A DNA stretch of 64,000 bases from Saccoglossus kowalevskii (lineage: Eukaryota; Hemichordata; Enteropneusta; Harrimaniidae): positions 3,854 to 67,853 of the forward strand of contig NW_003119932.1 of NCBI RefSeq assembly GCF_000003605.2, read 5' to 3'. Made by a program: the position numbers and the translations under genes. This document shows positions 41,793-53,869 of the stretch, piece after piece (positions within the stretch are counted from its first letter, which is position 1; each line of letters starts with the position of its first letter). The notes beneath the pieces are model-generated. The model was given only the letters and a program-made list of their open reading frames with translations, searched no databases and was not told the DNA's origin.

Positions 41793-41809
41793 ATTCGGAG
41801 CAAGAATAG
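41793..41809 (+). pseudogene. Locus D terminal exon
   Basis: After attgtttcacag the split codon completes as Asp, then SEQE and TAG. ATTAAA follows at 41881-41886 as a possible poly(A) signal. Confidence 0.6.
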
Positions 41810-41886
41810 TGGAAATCTATATATAGAATTATTGCAGAATTTATCGAATATATATTATACGTGTTAGTATTTGAATGGAAATTAAA

Positions 41887-44800
41887 TGTTAAATTATATT
41901 TTGTCTTTGTTTCCGGGTCTGTTATTGACAGTCTTGAACTGTCAGGTATACCTTTCCAGAGTAGCGCCCTCTAACAAGGTAATTATTCTTCGACATCAAA
42001 ATTACTAGTATCATTATTGAAAATTTATTTTGACATATTTGTATCCCGGATCGTGATTGTCATCACAAATCGTTATACCCATATATAAATAATACAAGTG
42101 CTCTCTCCCAATTGTCGTTCAATTTGACAGCCCTGTTAGTTTTTGAAGTCAAACCCTGTTTGTCAGACGACCAGAAAAACCGCATCGTAGAAGCGAGAGA
42201 ATGTGATTTATCGCGCGTGTCGAATGGTACAAGTGTCGTGATTGGGAGACCGTCATTACCGTCGTTTAATGGTTCCAGACAATTTGCATGGACTATTGTT
42301 TTCGCAAAGAATGGTTTTAGTAGGAAGTGATGGAATCGTGTCGGTAGTGAATAAAAATACACGCAAGCGACACGAGAAGTTGAAGATAAACGAGTGACTT
42401 TCAAACGACGGATGTGAACAAATTATACGATTATGTTTCGATGTTTCGCTACGGGTGGCGACTCTCTGGGAAACCTGAAACTTTCTCGGTTCGCTCTGGA
42501 TGATCACTGCTAAAGCATGTTGACGTTTGTTTTACAATGTATACAAGAAATATGCAATTTAGAAACCCGGGATGGAAAAGTGAACACTGATTTTTTAATT
42601 ATTAACTGGGTTTTTGAGATGGCACAAGATGAAATGCGAGGCCGTAACATTTTATTGGGGGTGACTTCATACAGAGAAGACTGATTCGTACTAAGAGGGG
42701 TTTTCCGTCTGCATGTTTTTTTTTCGGGGGGGAAAGTCTCGTAATTTTAGCGGCCTGCCAATTCCACGCGATTTAAGAAATAGTGCGAAAAAGGGACAGT
42801 GTTTTATTTTTCAAGTCTGAAAATTTATTGCGCAATGCGTGAATGCAGTAAACGTTTACATTAACTACATGGCAGGTGGACCCTAAGCTCTATAATGATC
42901 AAATAAATATTCATGATCTAACTCGGACATCTAGTCCAATAGCCAATGACAGACATCTTATCATGGGCTATTCTTTTGCATCGCCCGCCGTGTAAGTTCA
43001 GAGTTGGGGATTTAACACTGCAAGATTTGATCGGGGTTTTCCACATTGATGTTACATGTTGTATATCAACATTTTATTTCAAGCTGTATTTTCTTGTAAA
43101 ATCATTGTTTTCAGATGTCCATAACATCCCACCTATCCCAGTCTCGCCAGACGAATCTGTTCATGTAAATTGAAAGTGTCTTTAGGGTATGACTCGAATA
43201 CCACTGTGGGGTCGGGTCATATTCATACGTTCACTGCGTGTGGAATTCTTCAGAACTGAACACATTTGAGTGTTGAGTTCATTGCATTTGGTGTATTTTG
43301 CTTGCATGCGTGTCCGAGCAACATTCAGATATATCCGAGAATCACAAATGAATAGTAATAATCAGTATTGTAATGATATATTGAAATTGTCGCTTGTTCC
43401 ATTTTTACCGCCTCCGCAAACGGGAACGTACGAGTTCCGGGCGGAGTTGTTATTAATTTCTATCGACTAATCTTAAATTACAGTACAAATTAGCAATTCG
43501 AGAACAATCGTTCAATTTATTGCTCAGACCGGCGCTGCTTGTTGTCATCCAGCTGTTGCAACCAACACATGGAGAATGCCTTGCCTGATCCGGTCACGAC
43601 AGTTCACGCATAGCTGGCATTGAAGTCGCAAATGCTATGGCTGGAATGGCCCGATTCGTCTTCCCTCGAGTTACCACACTAGCCTGTCCACCCTATATAT
43701 ATATATATTGGGAGTTGTTGGGATTACACTGTCTCCGTTGGAACGTATTATTTAAACGAACTGACTGGATATGTTCAAGTACATATTAATGCCAGGCATG
43801 GCAATTTTTATCGAGAAAATTCACCAATCGTTTCATTAAAAATTAAACTATTTATGAACGAGTGGAATTCGTGATTTGGTGTATACTGTATAGGGTTTCA
43901 GGATAAATAGTAGAAAATTAAGTTAGCCGAAGTGTGGTGAACCAACCCCTATCAGATAGTCGTGTCGTCCTCCGTTGTCTCTCCGGGAAAAGAAACTGCA
44001 ACACGTCTGGTACAACTGTACTTCAACTGCTTTACATTGTTTCGCTGTGGTATGGTGTTAATTCAAGATCTCGGACACGTGCCTTGCCTGAACGTGTTGG
44101 TTTCAGGATTCCTGAAAGGGTTACCGTAAGTGAACACTCAATTACGCTTGCCATAAAGGTTAGTATGTCATCCAAGTACTGTAATGAACAGGATGCATGT
44201 AAAATGCCACAATCTTTTGGGGAAAATCGATATAATTCCCGCGATAAAAATACAACTTAAACGATTGAGTTTGAATTAACGATTATCAATATATGGATTT
44301 AGAGTAGACAATGGAAAAGTCTACAAATCAATCTCGGTATATGGTTTGAAAATCGCGTAAACTATACAACAGAATGTCACTTGTTGGTTGAAAGACGATA
44401 GTTGGGCGAGTTTATGGGAGACAACAGGTGCAGTATGTAACTCGATGACAGAAGACGCTGTTAAACACTGTTGAGACAGATGACTGCTACATTGATTGAC
44501 AAGAACAAATAAATAAATCCTGATGTCTCGTTTTAAGTTCACGTTTACTGGTGGTCCTTTTCACGTCATTTGACAAGGCAGGGCAGGGCAGGGGTCATGG
44601 GTTGTTAAATCCTCCATATGCGATTTGCATACAGTTTTCTCCATATATATTGAATCATTTTTTCATAAAATAAAAGAACACAATTTGAGTTTGTGAAAGA
44701 TGGACTATGTATCATGCTTCAGTGATTTTATAGCTCATTTGCATATTTGATAAACTGCTTGTAAACGGTGTATCCCGACAGATTCATTCATATTGTAGGA

Positions 44801-47800
44801 TGGGTACTGTCGTGCTGAGTTGCAACTTAATCGATACGTTTGTTCGCATATGTGATAACTAGTTTGCATGAACTTGTACGACTGTTTGAACTAGTTTCGG
44901 AATATTAACCATGCAATGAGTTCCTGGGCTAATTTTAATGTTCGATTTAATTGATTGCGGTCATGCACCCACTGGGGCGATGTATAACGCTTGTATTTGA
45001 AAACCACAAATTGTCATTCCAGCTAATCAGCGACGGCCTTTCAGTTAGATGACAATTTCGGTTTCAAATACCCCGGCTTAGTGTTCTAGGTTTTTCGTGT
45101 AATTAGGTGTTCGTATGCAAGGGTTTTTTCACACAAAAACACCGAATTCGGTCGAATATTGTAATCGGTTGGCTTAATATAACTCCAACGGATCGTATTT
45201 TTGTGAAAGATTGGTATTTTTGTCCTGATTTGTAGTTTTCTGAAAACGCGTTTCACAACTTGTCTCTTATTTAGTTTTATGCCGCAAGATGGCGGCCCCA
45301 TACAGTAAATATCGCATTTATTTATTATCACGTGTGCACCAGCTGACTGTGTTCTCGTGCCACCAATTAGCTATCAGCAACCAAATCACATGGTTGTCGT
45401 TGGCCAATGGGATTCACCGCGTTTTTTTTAAACTCGATGTACGAGGGCGTATTTCAATTACGTCAGCTGTTAGACTTGTATGTGCAGCCACAGTACCTCT
45501 GTCCTCGATAGAGGGACTATGGTGTAGCTTCATTTATTGACAAGTATCGATGACCTGTGGATCTGGGCAATTTGCGATTAGACACTTCAAAACTAGCTAT
45601 TTTTCTGAGAATATTGAAGGTAGAAAACCTAACAAATCTGTTTTGTTTACATCCATTTTACAAATTAAAACAATATTTTGATCGCCCAATCGCTAACGGT
45701 GTCGACTATGGAGTTATAATTAGTGTTATGGGCTATATACATGTATGTAAATTGTAGCAAAATGGCTGCAAGTATGACACAGCTGAGTGTTGTGCAAGAA
45801 GTAGTGGCGTTATTTATTGGCAACGAATGTTGCATCTTGGCAACTGTCGTTTTGGCAGGGCACACACTGCAATGGAAGTATTTTAATGCAGAATTCAACT
45901 ACGCATGCGTTTTGAATTATTTGTACGTACTCTAGGGAGCATGTGCATTTGACGCTGTATGTACATCAAAATACATCACCGACCACGAAATGAATACATG
46001 CGTCATTAAACAGATTGTATATGCATAATTTACGACTTCAAATTTGTACTAGACTCGCATCGGCTTGTGCTTGGTTTTCTGTTTTAAAACAGGTGGGCTA
46101 GAGGGTTTAGTGAAAATAACAATTTTGTCGTGGGTTAAGACAAACGCAACATTTGAGGACTGAATACTGAATAAAATGATATATAAACACAATAATTTTC
46201 ATCACGTGTACGTGAATAAAATGTTCGAAAAAATCCGTACCCCCCAATACCAATGAAAACGCCTAAGATGCCTCTATATGTAGCAACTTGGATTTATTTT
46301 ATCGTGAACACGGGGGACATCGTGGGGTTTTCGAGTTTTTACCAAATTATCCAATCCGAGTGCGAGTCGTGAATCGTCACGGTGTGTTCTAGTACTGGTG
46401 TCAAGTACACCAATAGTGGCGAATTAAATAAGTAAATCCGCGTCAGATGTACGGGCGGATGAAAGCCGTGTTGAATAGCTCGTATTCGACACGTGGTATT
46501 AGATACAACTCCCTAATGTTTTATTGTATTGTTATTTGGGTATTAGTAATCGCTCTGCTACAAACTTGGACTGGTACAAGCAAATGCAATACGTACTGCC
46601 CGGTGTGCCGCCAGTCGAAAAAATTTAATGCGTCCATTGCGCACGTGTCGGCGCATATTAAAGCCTATAACCAGTTGACCAGAAAAGTCTATGTATTGTG
46701 TTGTTTTTGAACGCTAGGTGGCGCTATATTAAATTTAAGTTCAAATTTGTTATCTCAAAAATTTAAAAAAATATTTCATGACGCAATTAAGATCGTGCTA
46801 ATAATAATACGCGATAATCACCTTGTATACGAACGAATTGTCATGTCTAATTAAGTCAGAAAATAAGATTTAATCAATGAAGGCAAGTAGGGAGTAGGAT
46901 GAACCTCGGACAACTAATGAACTATTACTATTAGATGTCTGAGGATGAACCTACAGCGAAAGAAAGGGACACAGGGCGGCCACAGTCTCGGAGAGGCCGG
47001 AGTTTGCATAAATTAATATTCATGAGGTAAAAATGAAAAAAAATGGCTCTTCCTTTGTTACGTGAAGCGAATTGTTATAAAACAAATTTTACGAAATTCA
47101 TGATTATGCCAAATTACTTGAGTTTTCACTGTAGTAACATTGCTTCAAAATATTTACCAGTTAATCAGTTAAGACTGGTTATGTCAGCTAATCAAAATAT
47201 TGCTTTGATTTTTGCAATGAAAACAACAATTTGAAACAATCAATTTGAAAAATAATCAAAAAACTTTAGCGCCAATTCTTACTATCAGTTGTAATGGTGT
47301 CGTCATAACTTCTGTTAGCCAATATGCAGACTAGGGCTGTATTGCCCACCATTTTCATACAGTAAATCAAAATTGGTTATTTTTTTACTGTTGATAAATT
47401 TTACTTTCATTTCGATTGTTCTGTTTAAGATATCAAACAATACTAAAACGCGACACAACTTCATGTGTGCTGCGTGGATAAATAACACAACTCGTTGGCG
47501 GGACACGTGATCCTCGTTTGTCTGGACGCTAAGTTATTGGCGCCTGGTAACAAGTAATCAAAAACAGCTGAACACCCAATCGTTGGCCATTGTCTTTCCT
47601 TCTTTTTTTTTTTTGACTTGCATGTACGTGAAATCATTGAACGAGGAATTCCGACCAACAAGTGAATATGACGGAACCGTCATAGCCAGTGTTCCTAGCT
47701 ACCTTTCATCACACTGAAGTCGTAGAAAAAAAAATCAGTGAAAATAAATATTTCAAATATTCTCATTTCATGAAATCCCCGTGTGCCTCTTTGCGTACGA

Positions 47801-49627
47801 AATGTTTATTGTAAGAGAAAACAAACTCATCTTGATTTTCACTTACGGGCAACTGGCCACATCTGGTTAACACAATCATGTGTAAAACCTTTGACGTTCA
47901 GAATGTTTCATTACAGGTGGGGGGGGGGGTAACTTTTAATTGCACACAATTATGTCCACATATGATGCGAGCACATTATTATTAATTGAGTATCAAAGTT
48001 GTCATCATCCATCGATTTGTTAAAACATGCACTCGGGAATCAGGTACAAGTCTTTGGCCAAACGTTTCCTCCCCTGACAAATAGATGCATTAATTGTTAG
48101 TGGATCATTCCTCTATGACACGACCATTCGGATATTACAACGATTAAGGTAATACTGCCTGTGTAACAGTTCGGTTACTCGGACCAATGACGTCAGTGTC
48201 TGTGAGTATTACTGAGTTTTATCTGTGCAACCGTCGAACATTTAAAATGTTTATTTTTCTGGTAAATTGTGCATTGATTTGTGGGACATATTTGGAAACA
48301 ATATCACGGTGTGCCATGCCTGTGTTTCACTTTTATCTTATATATACTGATATCCGGGTTATCGAACCGACCACCAAGGTTCAATAAACCCTGTTACGTC
48401 AATGATACAGTTCGTTCCTAGTTTGGCAATGGCGCGCTCGGTCGCAGATTTGTGCATAAAGCCAAAAGAATACAAATTTTTGTGGATTTCGTGATGTTTC
48501 AAATGAAACATTTACCTGCTATGCTGTGATGTGATAGATATTTAGAGGATTATTTCATTGATTTAATGCATGACTGGCAACGAGACAACACATTGTATGA
48601 CGTACAGTTTGTACTTCGATAAAAAAAATACCACATGCCCCCTGAATGTGACGTATTTATCTTATCTGAATTCGATGTTTTGTGTTGGGGGTATCAAAAT
48701 GGAGCTATCAAATCACGTGACTGTCAACTTGATGTAGGGATATTAAGTATGTCGACCCAGATGTGAACACGTGAACCGTGGCGCCACGTTGAAATTATCG
48801 GCCAGAATTTTGGAATTTAATTTAATTTCTTCTTTACGCATAAATAGTTCTTTTTACTGGGAATTTATCCATTGGCAATTTCTTTCAAAAAGCTGGGGGC
48901 GTTTAATAAATTGGCACATTTTTGAACGTCTTACTTTCCTACGTTATATCTTTACGTATATATCATATGTGTTACAAGTCCGGGCAATAATAGCTTTACT
49001 GTTCTGTGTTGTTTTTAACTCTTGCATACAGCACGCGTATTGATTGTTATACACCATACTATTTTCACACTTATTTGGGATCTGGATGCATGACTAAACA
49101 CTATTCATTCGATGGATATTTTATTTTAAAAAGTATTGTTAGTTATTCTACGTACGTAAACAATTGTTGTACATGCGTATTAAAAACTGATGTGTTATAT
49201 TTAGTGGGGTGTCGTACAACTTTTAGTTCGTGTTAAATGATAATCAAATGAAATCATTAAGATGCAGTATCAAACAACAATATCAAAATTACACGTTCAC
49301 ATTCACGTTCAATCGTCTGATTCACGTGGCTGACGGAGATGATATTCAATTTGCAGGTGCAGCCAACGGGCCAAATTTTCCAAAACCGTCATTATTAATA
49401 ATTGTCCATCATGTACATACTTTTTATTGATATTTGACACGTTTTTAAATTTGGAGGGGAGAGGTTAAGCTGTTCGTAATTCCCCTCCCACTAACGTCAA
49501 AAAAATGCCCTCCCACTGCATCTTGGTTCCCGCTGCCCTCTCCCCACCCATCACCCCTCTCACTACATTCCCTCCCACTAGTGCCTGCAAAAAGGGCAGA
49601 TTCAGGTGGCAAACACACTCAAATAAA
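41887..49627. other. Gene-poor region between locus D and the CARD gene
   Basis: I recognise no coding gene. It holds the inverted copy of the 180-bp repeat (45178-45352), a short GGGCA tandem near 44577, a (TA)n tract near 43692, and several unassigned frames of 60-110 codons with no family resemblance. Confidence 0.5.
45178..45352 (-). repeat. 180-bp interspersed repeat, copy 2 (inverted)
   Basis: Reverse complement aligns to 18293-18475 over nearly the whole length (see that entry for shared blocks), with scattered substitutions and small indels. Confidence 0.7.
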
Positions 49628-50280
49628 ATGGCGGATTATACCGACGTTAGCGACCGAGAATAACACGGCTTTTCGGTAAGTTTATCATTGTCAAATGCAA
49701 CGAAAGTCATTTTTATGTTAATATTGTGACTCGAATGGTTCGAGTTTAGATTGTTATTTTGCGTAGTTATTCTGGGAGTGACGATTTTGTTTCCACCGGT
49801 TCGACCGAACACCGGTGTCTTTTTCCAGTCGCTTGCCCTGGAGACGGGTGATGTTTTGTTGACGATCGGGCCAAAGTATGTATCAAAATTTTGTACATTA
49901 TACAATAACTCTTTATTAAAGTAATTGAGCTGATTTGGACTGGGATAAAATATTTTTTTATTTGCTCCAATTTTCTGCGTCGATGCCGTGGGCCGGTGAC
50001 CGTTATACAATTTAAAATCAGTTTGGATTGTTTACTATAGCTGTTTACAGTGTTCTAATCATTACGATTTACTTATTGCTTTGCTTCTATTCTAGATAAT
50101 TATGCTCAGTTTTTGGTGTAAAGTTGAAGCGATGACTGAATGAACGAACCTTGGCTGGCGAAGATGTATCAGGAAGTGTACACATTTGTTGGAAGTTAAA
50201 AAAGTATTCAATGTAATGACAAAAATTGTAAAATGCTGTGGAATTTCTTTTGTAAATAAAAATATACTAGCAATTTTCTA
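49628..50280 (+). other. Candidate small three-exon transcription unit
   Basis: Exon 1 ends at a good donor (TTTTCG|gtaagt, 49675), exon 2 is 49829-49875 (tttttccag acceptor, AAA|gtatgt donor), and exon 3 starts at 50096 after ttctattctag and ends near AATAAA at 50255-50260. ATGGCGGAT at 49628 is in good context but opens only MADYTDVSDRE before a stop. It could be a non-coding RNA gene, a 5' untranslated leader, or chance splice sites. No snoRNA or other structured RNA was confirmed in its introns. Confidence 0.3.
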
Positions 50281-51064
50281 TTAATGGTTTATTCAAGTGG
50301 GCAAAATATAATGTACAGACAGATTGCCCGTGGAGTATCGCTACAATGAAAAGTAAGCAACCGACGGCCTGTATAAAAGGGGGGCTGTGATTGGCTGTTA
50401 TTTACGCGAGATTTGAACGGGACTTACATAGGCGTCGGATCAGATGTAGGTAGGGCGGAATTAAAAAAAAAAAACACAAAATCAAAGTAAAATAATAATA
50501 AAATAAAAAATACATTAATAACAAAAGTAAAAAAAATAAAATAAGTTTATAGCCAAAATAATTAAAGCCCGTACACTACATCAGATTTTAATCAGATTGA
50601 GACACAACTAACCTCGCTTGACCCAATCTGGCAACCTGACGATTCATCGGTATTCTACGGGTATTATCTCTATATTCTCCCTCCCGATATTGTAACCACA
50701 CGTTCCCCTTTACCCACTGATAGCTCTAGTTACATTCAATCATATATAGCCGGTAAGTCTAAACTCTCGGACTTGTTTTAGACGTATACATACAGTATTT
50801 ACTCGTAATACGCCGTTCATGTAAATAGCGCCCTCTAGCTATAATATAATGGTCTTTATGTGACGTAAATCAGTGAACGAAACGCCCACTCTCCACGCAA
50901 GATGGCGCTTCTACAAATGTTAGCCTGCCTGCGCTAAGAACTCTGGGCTGGAGAGTGCGTAACGGCGTTCATAACGTAGATATTATTTTGATACCTGCGC
51001 AGCTAAAAAATTAATCATCAAATCGGATACGGAATCGTTGTCATAAATATGAGCAAAAGATTAA

Positions 51065-51369
51065 AGCGCGGTAGTCGTCACGCTGCGCAAATTCGACATT
51101 CGTGTTGATGAACATTTATTTTCCCACAATCCAATAAGCTCTTCAACTGGAAATCACAAGTATGAGGTTTGGCCTGGGCGAGACTTGAACTGATTACCGC
51201 CGGTGACTCCTTCAATATCTTCCAATCACATGAAAATTACCAGATTAAAGCTTGGAAACGTGTAAGTTCGTACTAGTACTCGTTGATCTGCGCAACAGTC
51301 AAAGTCGCTATCTTTGTTTATATGAGACCCATATATCTCGCACATGCGCAGCGCGACGACTACCGCGCT
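51065..51369. mobile_element. TTAA MITE, subfamily III
   Basis: 305 bp flanked by TTAA. Ends AGCGCGGTAGTCGTC and GACGACTACCGCGCT are perfect inverted repeats of 15 bases. Interior unrelated to the other subfamilies. Confidence 0.8.
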
Positions 51370-51546
51370 TTAAGGATTGATCATTGGAAATCGAGTGGTG
51401 GTCTTTTTGACACACACATGTAACCGGAAATTTCTTTACACTTTTTTTTCCAATAATATATTTCATTACTACTTTAAAAAACTCACTGAATTTAAATATG
51501 ATTTTGACAAGCAAGCGGAATCTTCTACCCGTCCCCTTTAGTTTAA

Positions 51547-51720
51547 AGCGGGGGGGGGGGGGAGTTGTCACCTTCGCTTGCGGCAGATGGCCAGCAAGCG
51601 CATGGCGGGTCGTTGTTTACAAACACGCATCTACCCATGAGCCTTTGTGTTTTTAGCTTGCGTTGTCATCTTTGCTTAGGACTCAATTCCCGCGCGTGCG
51701 CAGGTGACGACCCTTTCGCT
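51547..51720. mobile_element. TTAA MITE, subfamily II copy 2
   Basis: 174 bp flanked by TTAA, with a poly-G expansion just inside the left end (AGCGGGG...). Right end GGTGACGACCCTTTCGCT. Shares TTGTTTACAAAC and CTACCCATGAGCCTTTG with the copy at 52683. Confidence 0.8.
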
Positions 51721-52130
51721 TTAAAGTGTCACTGTTGAACCTTATCTGTATTAAATAGGATTTTTCTCGCCACAATGATGGCTTACCTGATTTACATTGG
51801 TCATGAGACCATAGCTAAACAAGTAAAAGACGTGCCTACAATCTATTGGACGTGAAATTAGAGATCTACAGTCAAAAAAGACGTAGCTTTCTACAAACGT
51901 AAGTGGTTGTGGTGTTTTGGGCGGATGAAGACAGGATATAGTTAGTGTTTATGAATACATTATTTTCTAGATGAAGTGTATAACACATTGTTTACCCGAC
52001 CCATTTCAATTCTAAAACTCACATAATGAGACTTATTGGTAGTTAATAATTTTTCCAATGATTTATTCGTCAAATTAACCATTAAAATGTGAGTTGTCTA
52101 ATCAAAAGTGTTGTTTCTAATTCAATTACA

Positions 52131-53490
52131 GTGTCCCATGTACACTGAGATATTGTGGTACCGACAATCTGTATAGCAACGACTCACCATGGATGCTGCA
52201 AGCCTCCAGGCCTTCTTGACTGCTTCTAATCTCATATTGGACCATAAACTGGCATCAAAGTTAAAAGCTATGGACATTCTACCCATACTTACACAGTTCA
52301 ATTCATTGACGCCACAGGAAGCGCAGTATGTGTACAACGGTGCAACAGATAAAATCAAGACAGAGCGGTTACTCGCGAAAATCAAACAGAGAGGTGCACA
52401 GGGGTATTGGAATTTGCGACGAGCATTGGAACTATTTGGGGCTAAGTACAGTGATCTCGTGGAGGCAATAGATCTGGCAATGCCACCACAAACACCAGGC
52501 TTTTAGTTGGAATTCTAAACTCTGTGCTGTTCTAGAAAGCTGCATTTCGAATGGCGGTATACGCCAAGTGACAATAATTTTGGTTATGTAAGAAAGACAG
52601 AGAGTAACAAGGTCTTGAATATTAATACGGTCATGTTGTTTTTGATATAATTACATGCACTAGTAACTGACTGCCACATTAAAGCAGGGGAGTCATCACC
52701 TGCGCATACGTCAGATGGCCACAACGTGTCATTGTTTACAAACAAGCGTCTACCCATGAGCCTTTGCGTTTTTAGCGCGTGTTATCGTCGCTTGTGTCTC
52801 AATTCCAGCGTGTGCGCAGGTGACGACCCTCCCGCTTTAATTGTGTTGTGTGGAATTATTTATAAACATGTTTTGGGTGCACGCTGTCGAAATATCGTTT
52901 ACGCAATATTTGTCTTCCAGTTTTACTTATTAGGATACACTCGTGCCATTTGGGGGGGTTAATATTTTGCCATGTCTGCTTTCATTTTTGTCAATTCAAA
53001 TCCTTGTATCCTTCCTTCAACGGTATGTGTTTGAACTAAGCTTGGCGCCAGTGTCGTAGATGATGGTGTAACTTCATTGCCTGACATCACTTGTGGCGAC
53101 CACCAAGTAAAATTTCATTAATTTAGATTTTGTGGTAATTATGCATTTTCCGAATCTGTACTTGTTTCCCCTCTTTAGTTTTTATTGTGAATTTCATTTA
53201 ACAGGAATTGTATCTGCGTTTTTTGACATTTTTTTAATAGTGAGCCAATATAACGTTTCTAGTACTTCAAAACACAGAAAAAATGTCTAGCCATGCCAAT
53301 GTTAGAAATTCAAATTTGGGTGAAGAACTTTGTTTTACATCTGTGAATTAAAAAAGAATTTGTTGTAAAACATCTTTGGAATGTTTGGCTATTATTTGCA
53401 TTCCATGTCAAGGAAAATAACACATGAAACAGCAATATATTAGCTAATGTATAAGGCCTTCTGTTGAAAATAAATTAGAATTACTCATAG
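52131..53490 (+). CDS. CARD gene: last exon with UTRs
   Basis: Exon starts after a ttcaattacag acceptor and includes 58 bases of leader, the coding region 52189-52506, and a 3' UTR to AATAAA at 53469-53474. An ATTAAA at 52678-52683, partly formed at the insertion site of a MITE, is an alternative poly(A) signal. The 5' non-coding exon was not identified with confidence. Confidence 0.55.
52189..52506 (+). CDS. CARD-only protein, 105 residues
   Basis: ATG sits in an ideal context (caccATGG) and the frame runs uninterrupted to TAG. The chain is almost entirely one death-fold domain of the CARD type: LDHKLASKLKAMDILPIL, QFNSLTPQEAQYVY, KIKTERLLAKIKQRG and FGAKYSDLVEAI follow the CARD pattern of six helices with the conserved D-I-L-P...L, the K-x-x-x-L-L helix and the final L-x-x-A. 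There is no caspase, NACHT, TIR or membrane segment, so it would act as an adaptor or decoy in CARD-CARD assemblies in the cytosol (inference from vertebrate CARD-only proteins). Only the C-terminal MPPQTPGF lies outside the fold. Confidence 0.85.
   Translation: MDAASLQAFLTASNLILDHKLASKLKAMDILPILTQFNSLTPQEAQYVYNGATDKIKTERLLAKIKQRGAQGYWNLRRALELFGAKYSDLVEAIDLAMPPQTPGF
52683..52836. mobile_element. TTAA MITE, subfamily II copy 3
   Basis: 154 bp flanked by TTAA, inside the presumed 3' UTR of the CARD gene. Starts AGCAGGGGAGTCATCACC and ends GGTGACGACCCTCCCGCT. Confidence 0.8.
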
Positions 53491-53869
53491 AAGCTATAAA
53501 TACTACAATGTTTGTATTTGGGTACGGTTAAATTTAATGCACAGATATATATGCTATGACCTACAATAACACAAATATTCATGCTACCCGACTAAGTAAA
53601 AACAAAACGATCTGGGAGTTCTATTCATTGAAAAGTATGTGTTTTTTATCCTCAATATTACTTCAACTGTGTTAATCCCAGTTGTCCCTCATGGAATACA
53701 TCCAAGTTCCCAAACAATATATATATATATAAGCAACATTTGACCCTGGAAAGGGGGGGGCGACTAACATTTGATAGACCAAAATATTGTAAAAAATTAT
53801 TTATACATCCCATTACAGGCAAGATAACAAACTATAAACTAAAATGTAAATATGTGGCTTGCAGCCTGT

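Larger units (their letters stand above)
34951..41809 (+). pseudogene. Locus D: lectin plus one protease-like domain, disrupted
   Basis: Exons 34951-34992, 37058-37362, 37671-37753, 37950-38127, 38673-38926, 39991-40142, 40509-40671, 41793-41809, with family phases throughout and no microexon needed. Signal peptide, lectin domain, one protease-like domain and a short terminal exon. It has a TAA in the lectin exon, and in the Asp102 exon two frameshifts that cancel in length plus a TGA. Triad positions read Asp/Asp/Ser: His57 is Asp while GDSGGP is intact. The other exons are clean, so decay looks recent. A TTAA-flanked MITE (41498-41651) sits in the last intron. Confidence 0.8.
50281..52130. 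other. Intergenic region upstream of the CARD exon
   Basis: Contains an A-rich tract (50463-50570) and two TTAA MITEs (51065-51369, 51547-51720). I see no coding segment. The first exon of the CARD gene may lie here or at about 49.6 kb. Confidence 0.5.

Noticed and set aside
45723-45935. 70-codon frame with good start context (AAAATGGC)
   Set aside because: No homology recognised, no splice or poly(A) support; several overlapping frames of similar length occur here.
49636-50010. 124-codon minus-strand frame
   Set aside because: No family resemblance; it lies antisense to a better-supported splice pattern and has low-complexity Asn/Ser content.
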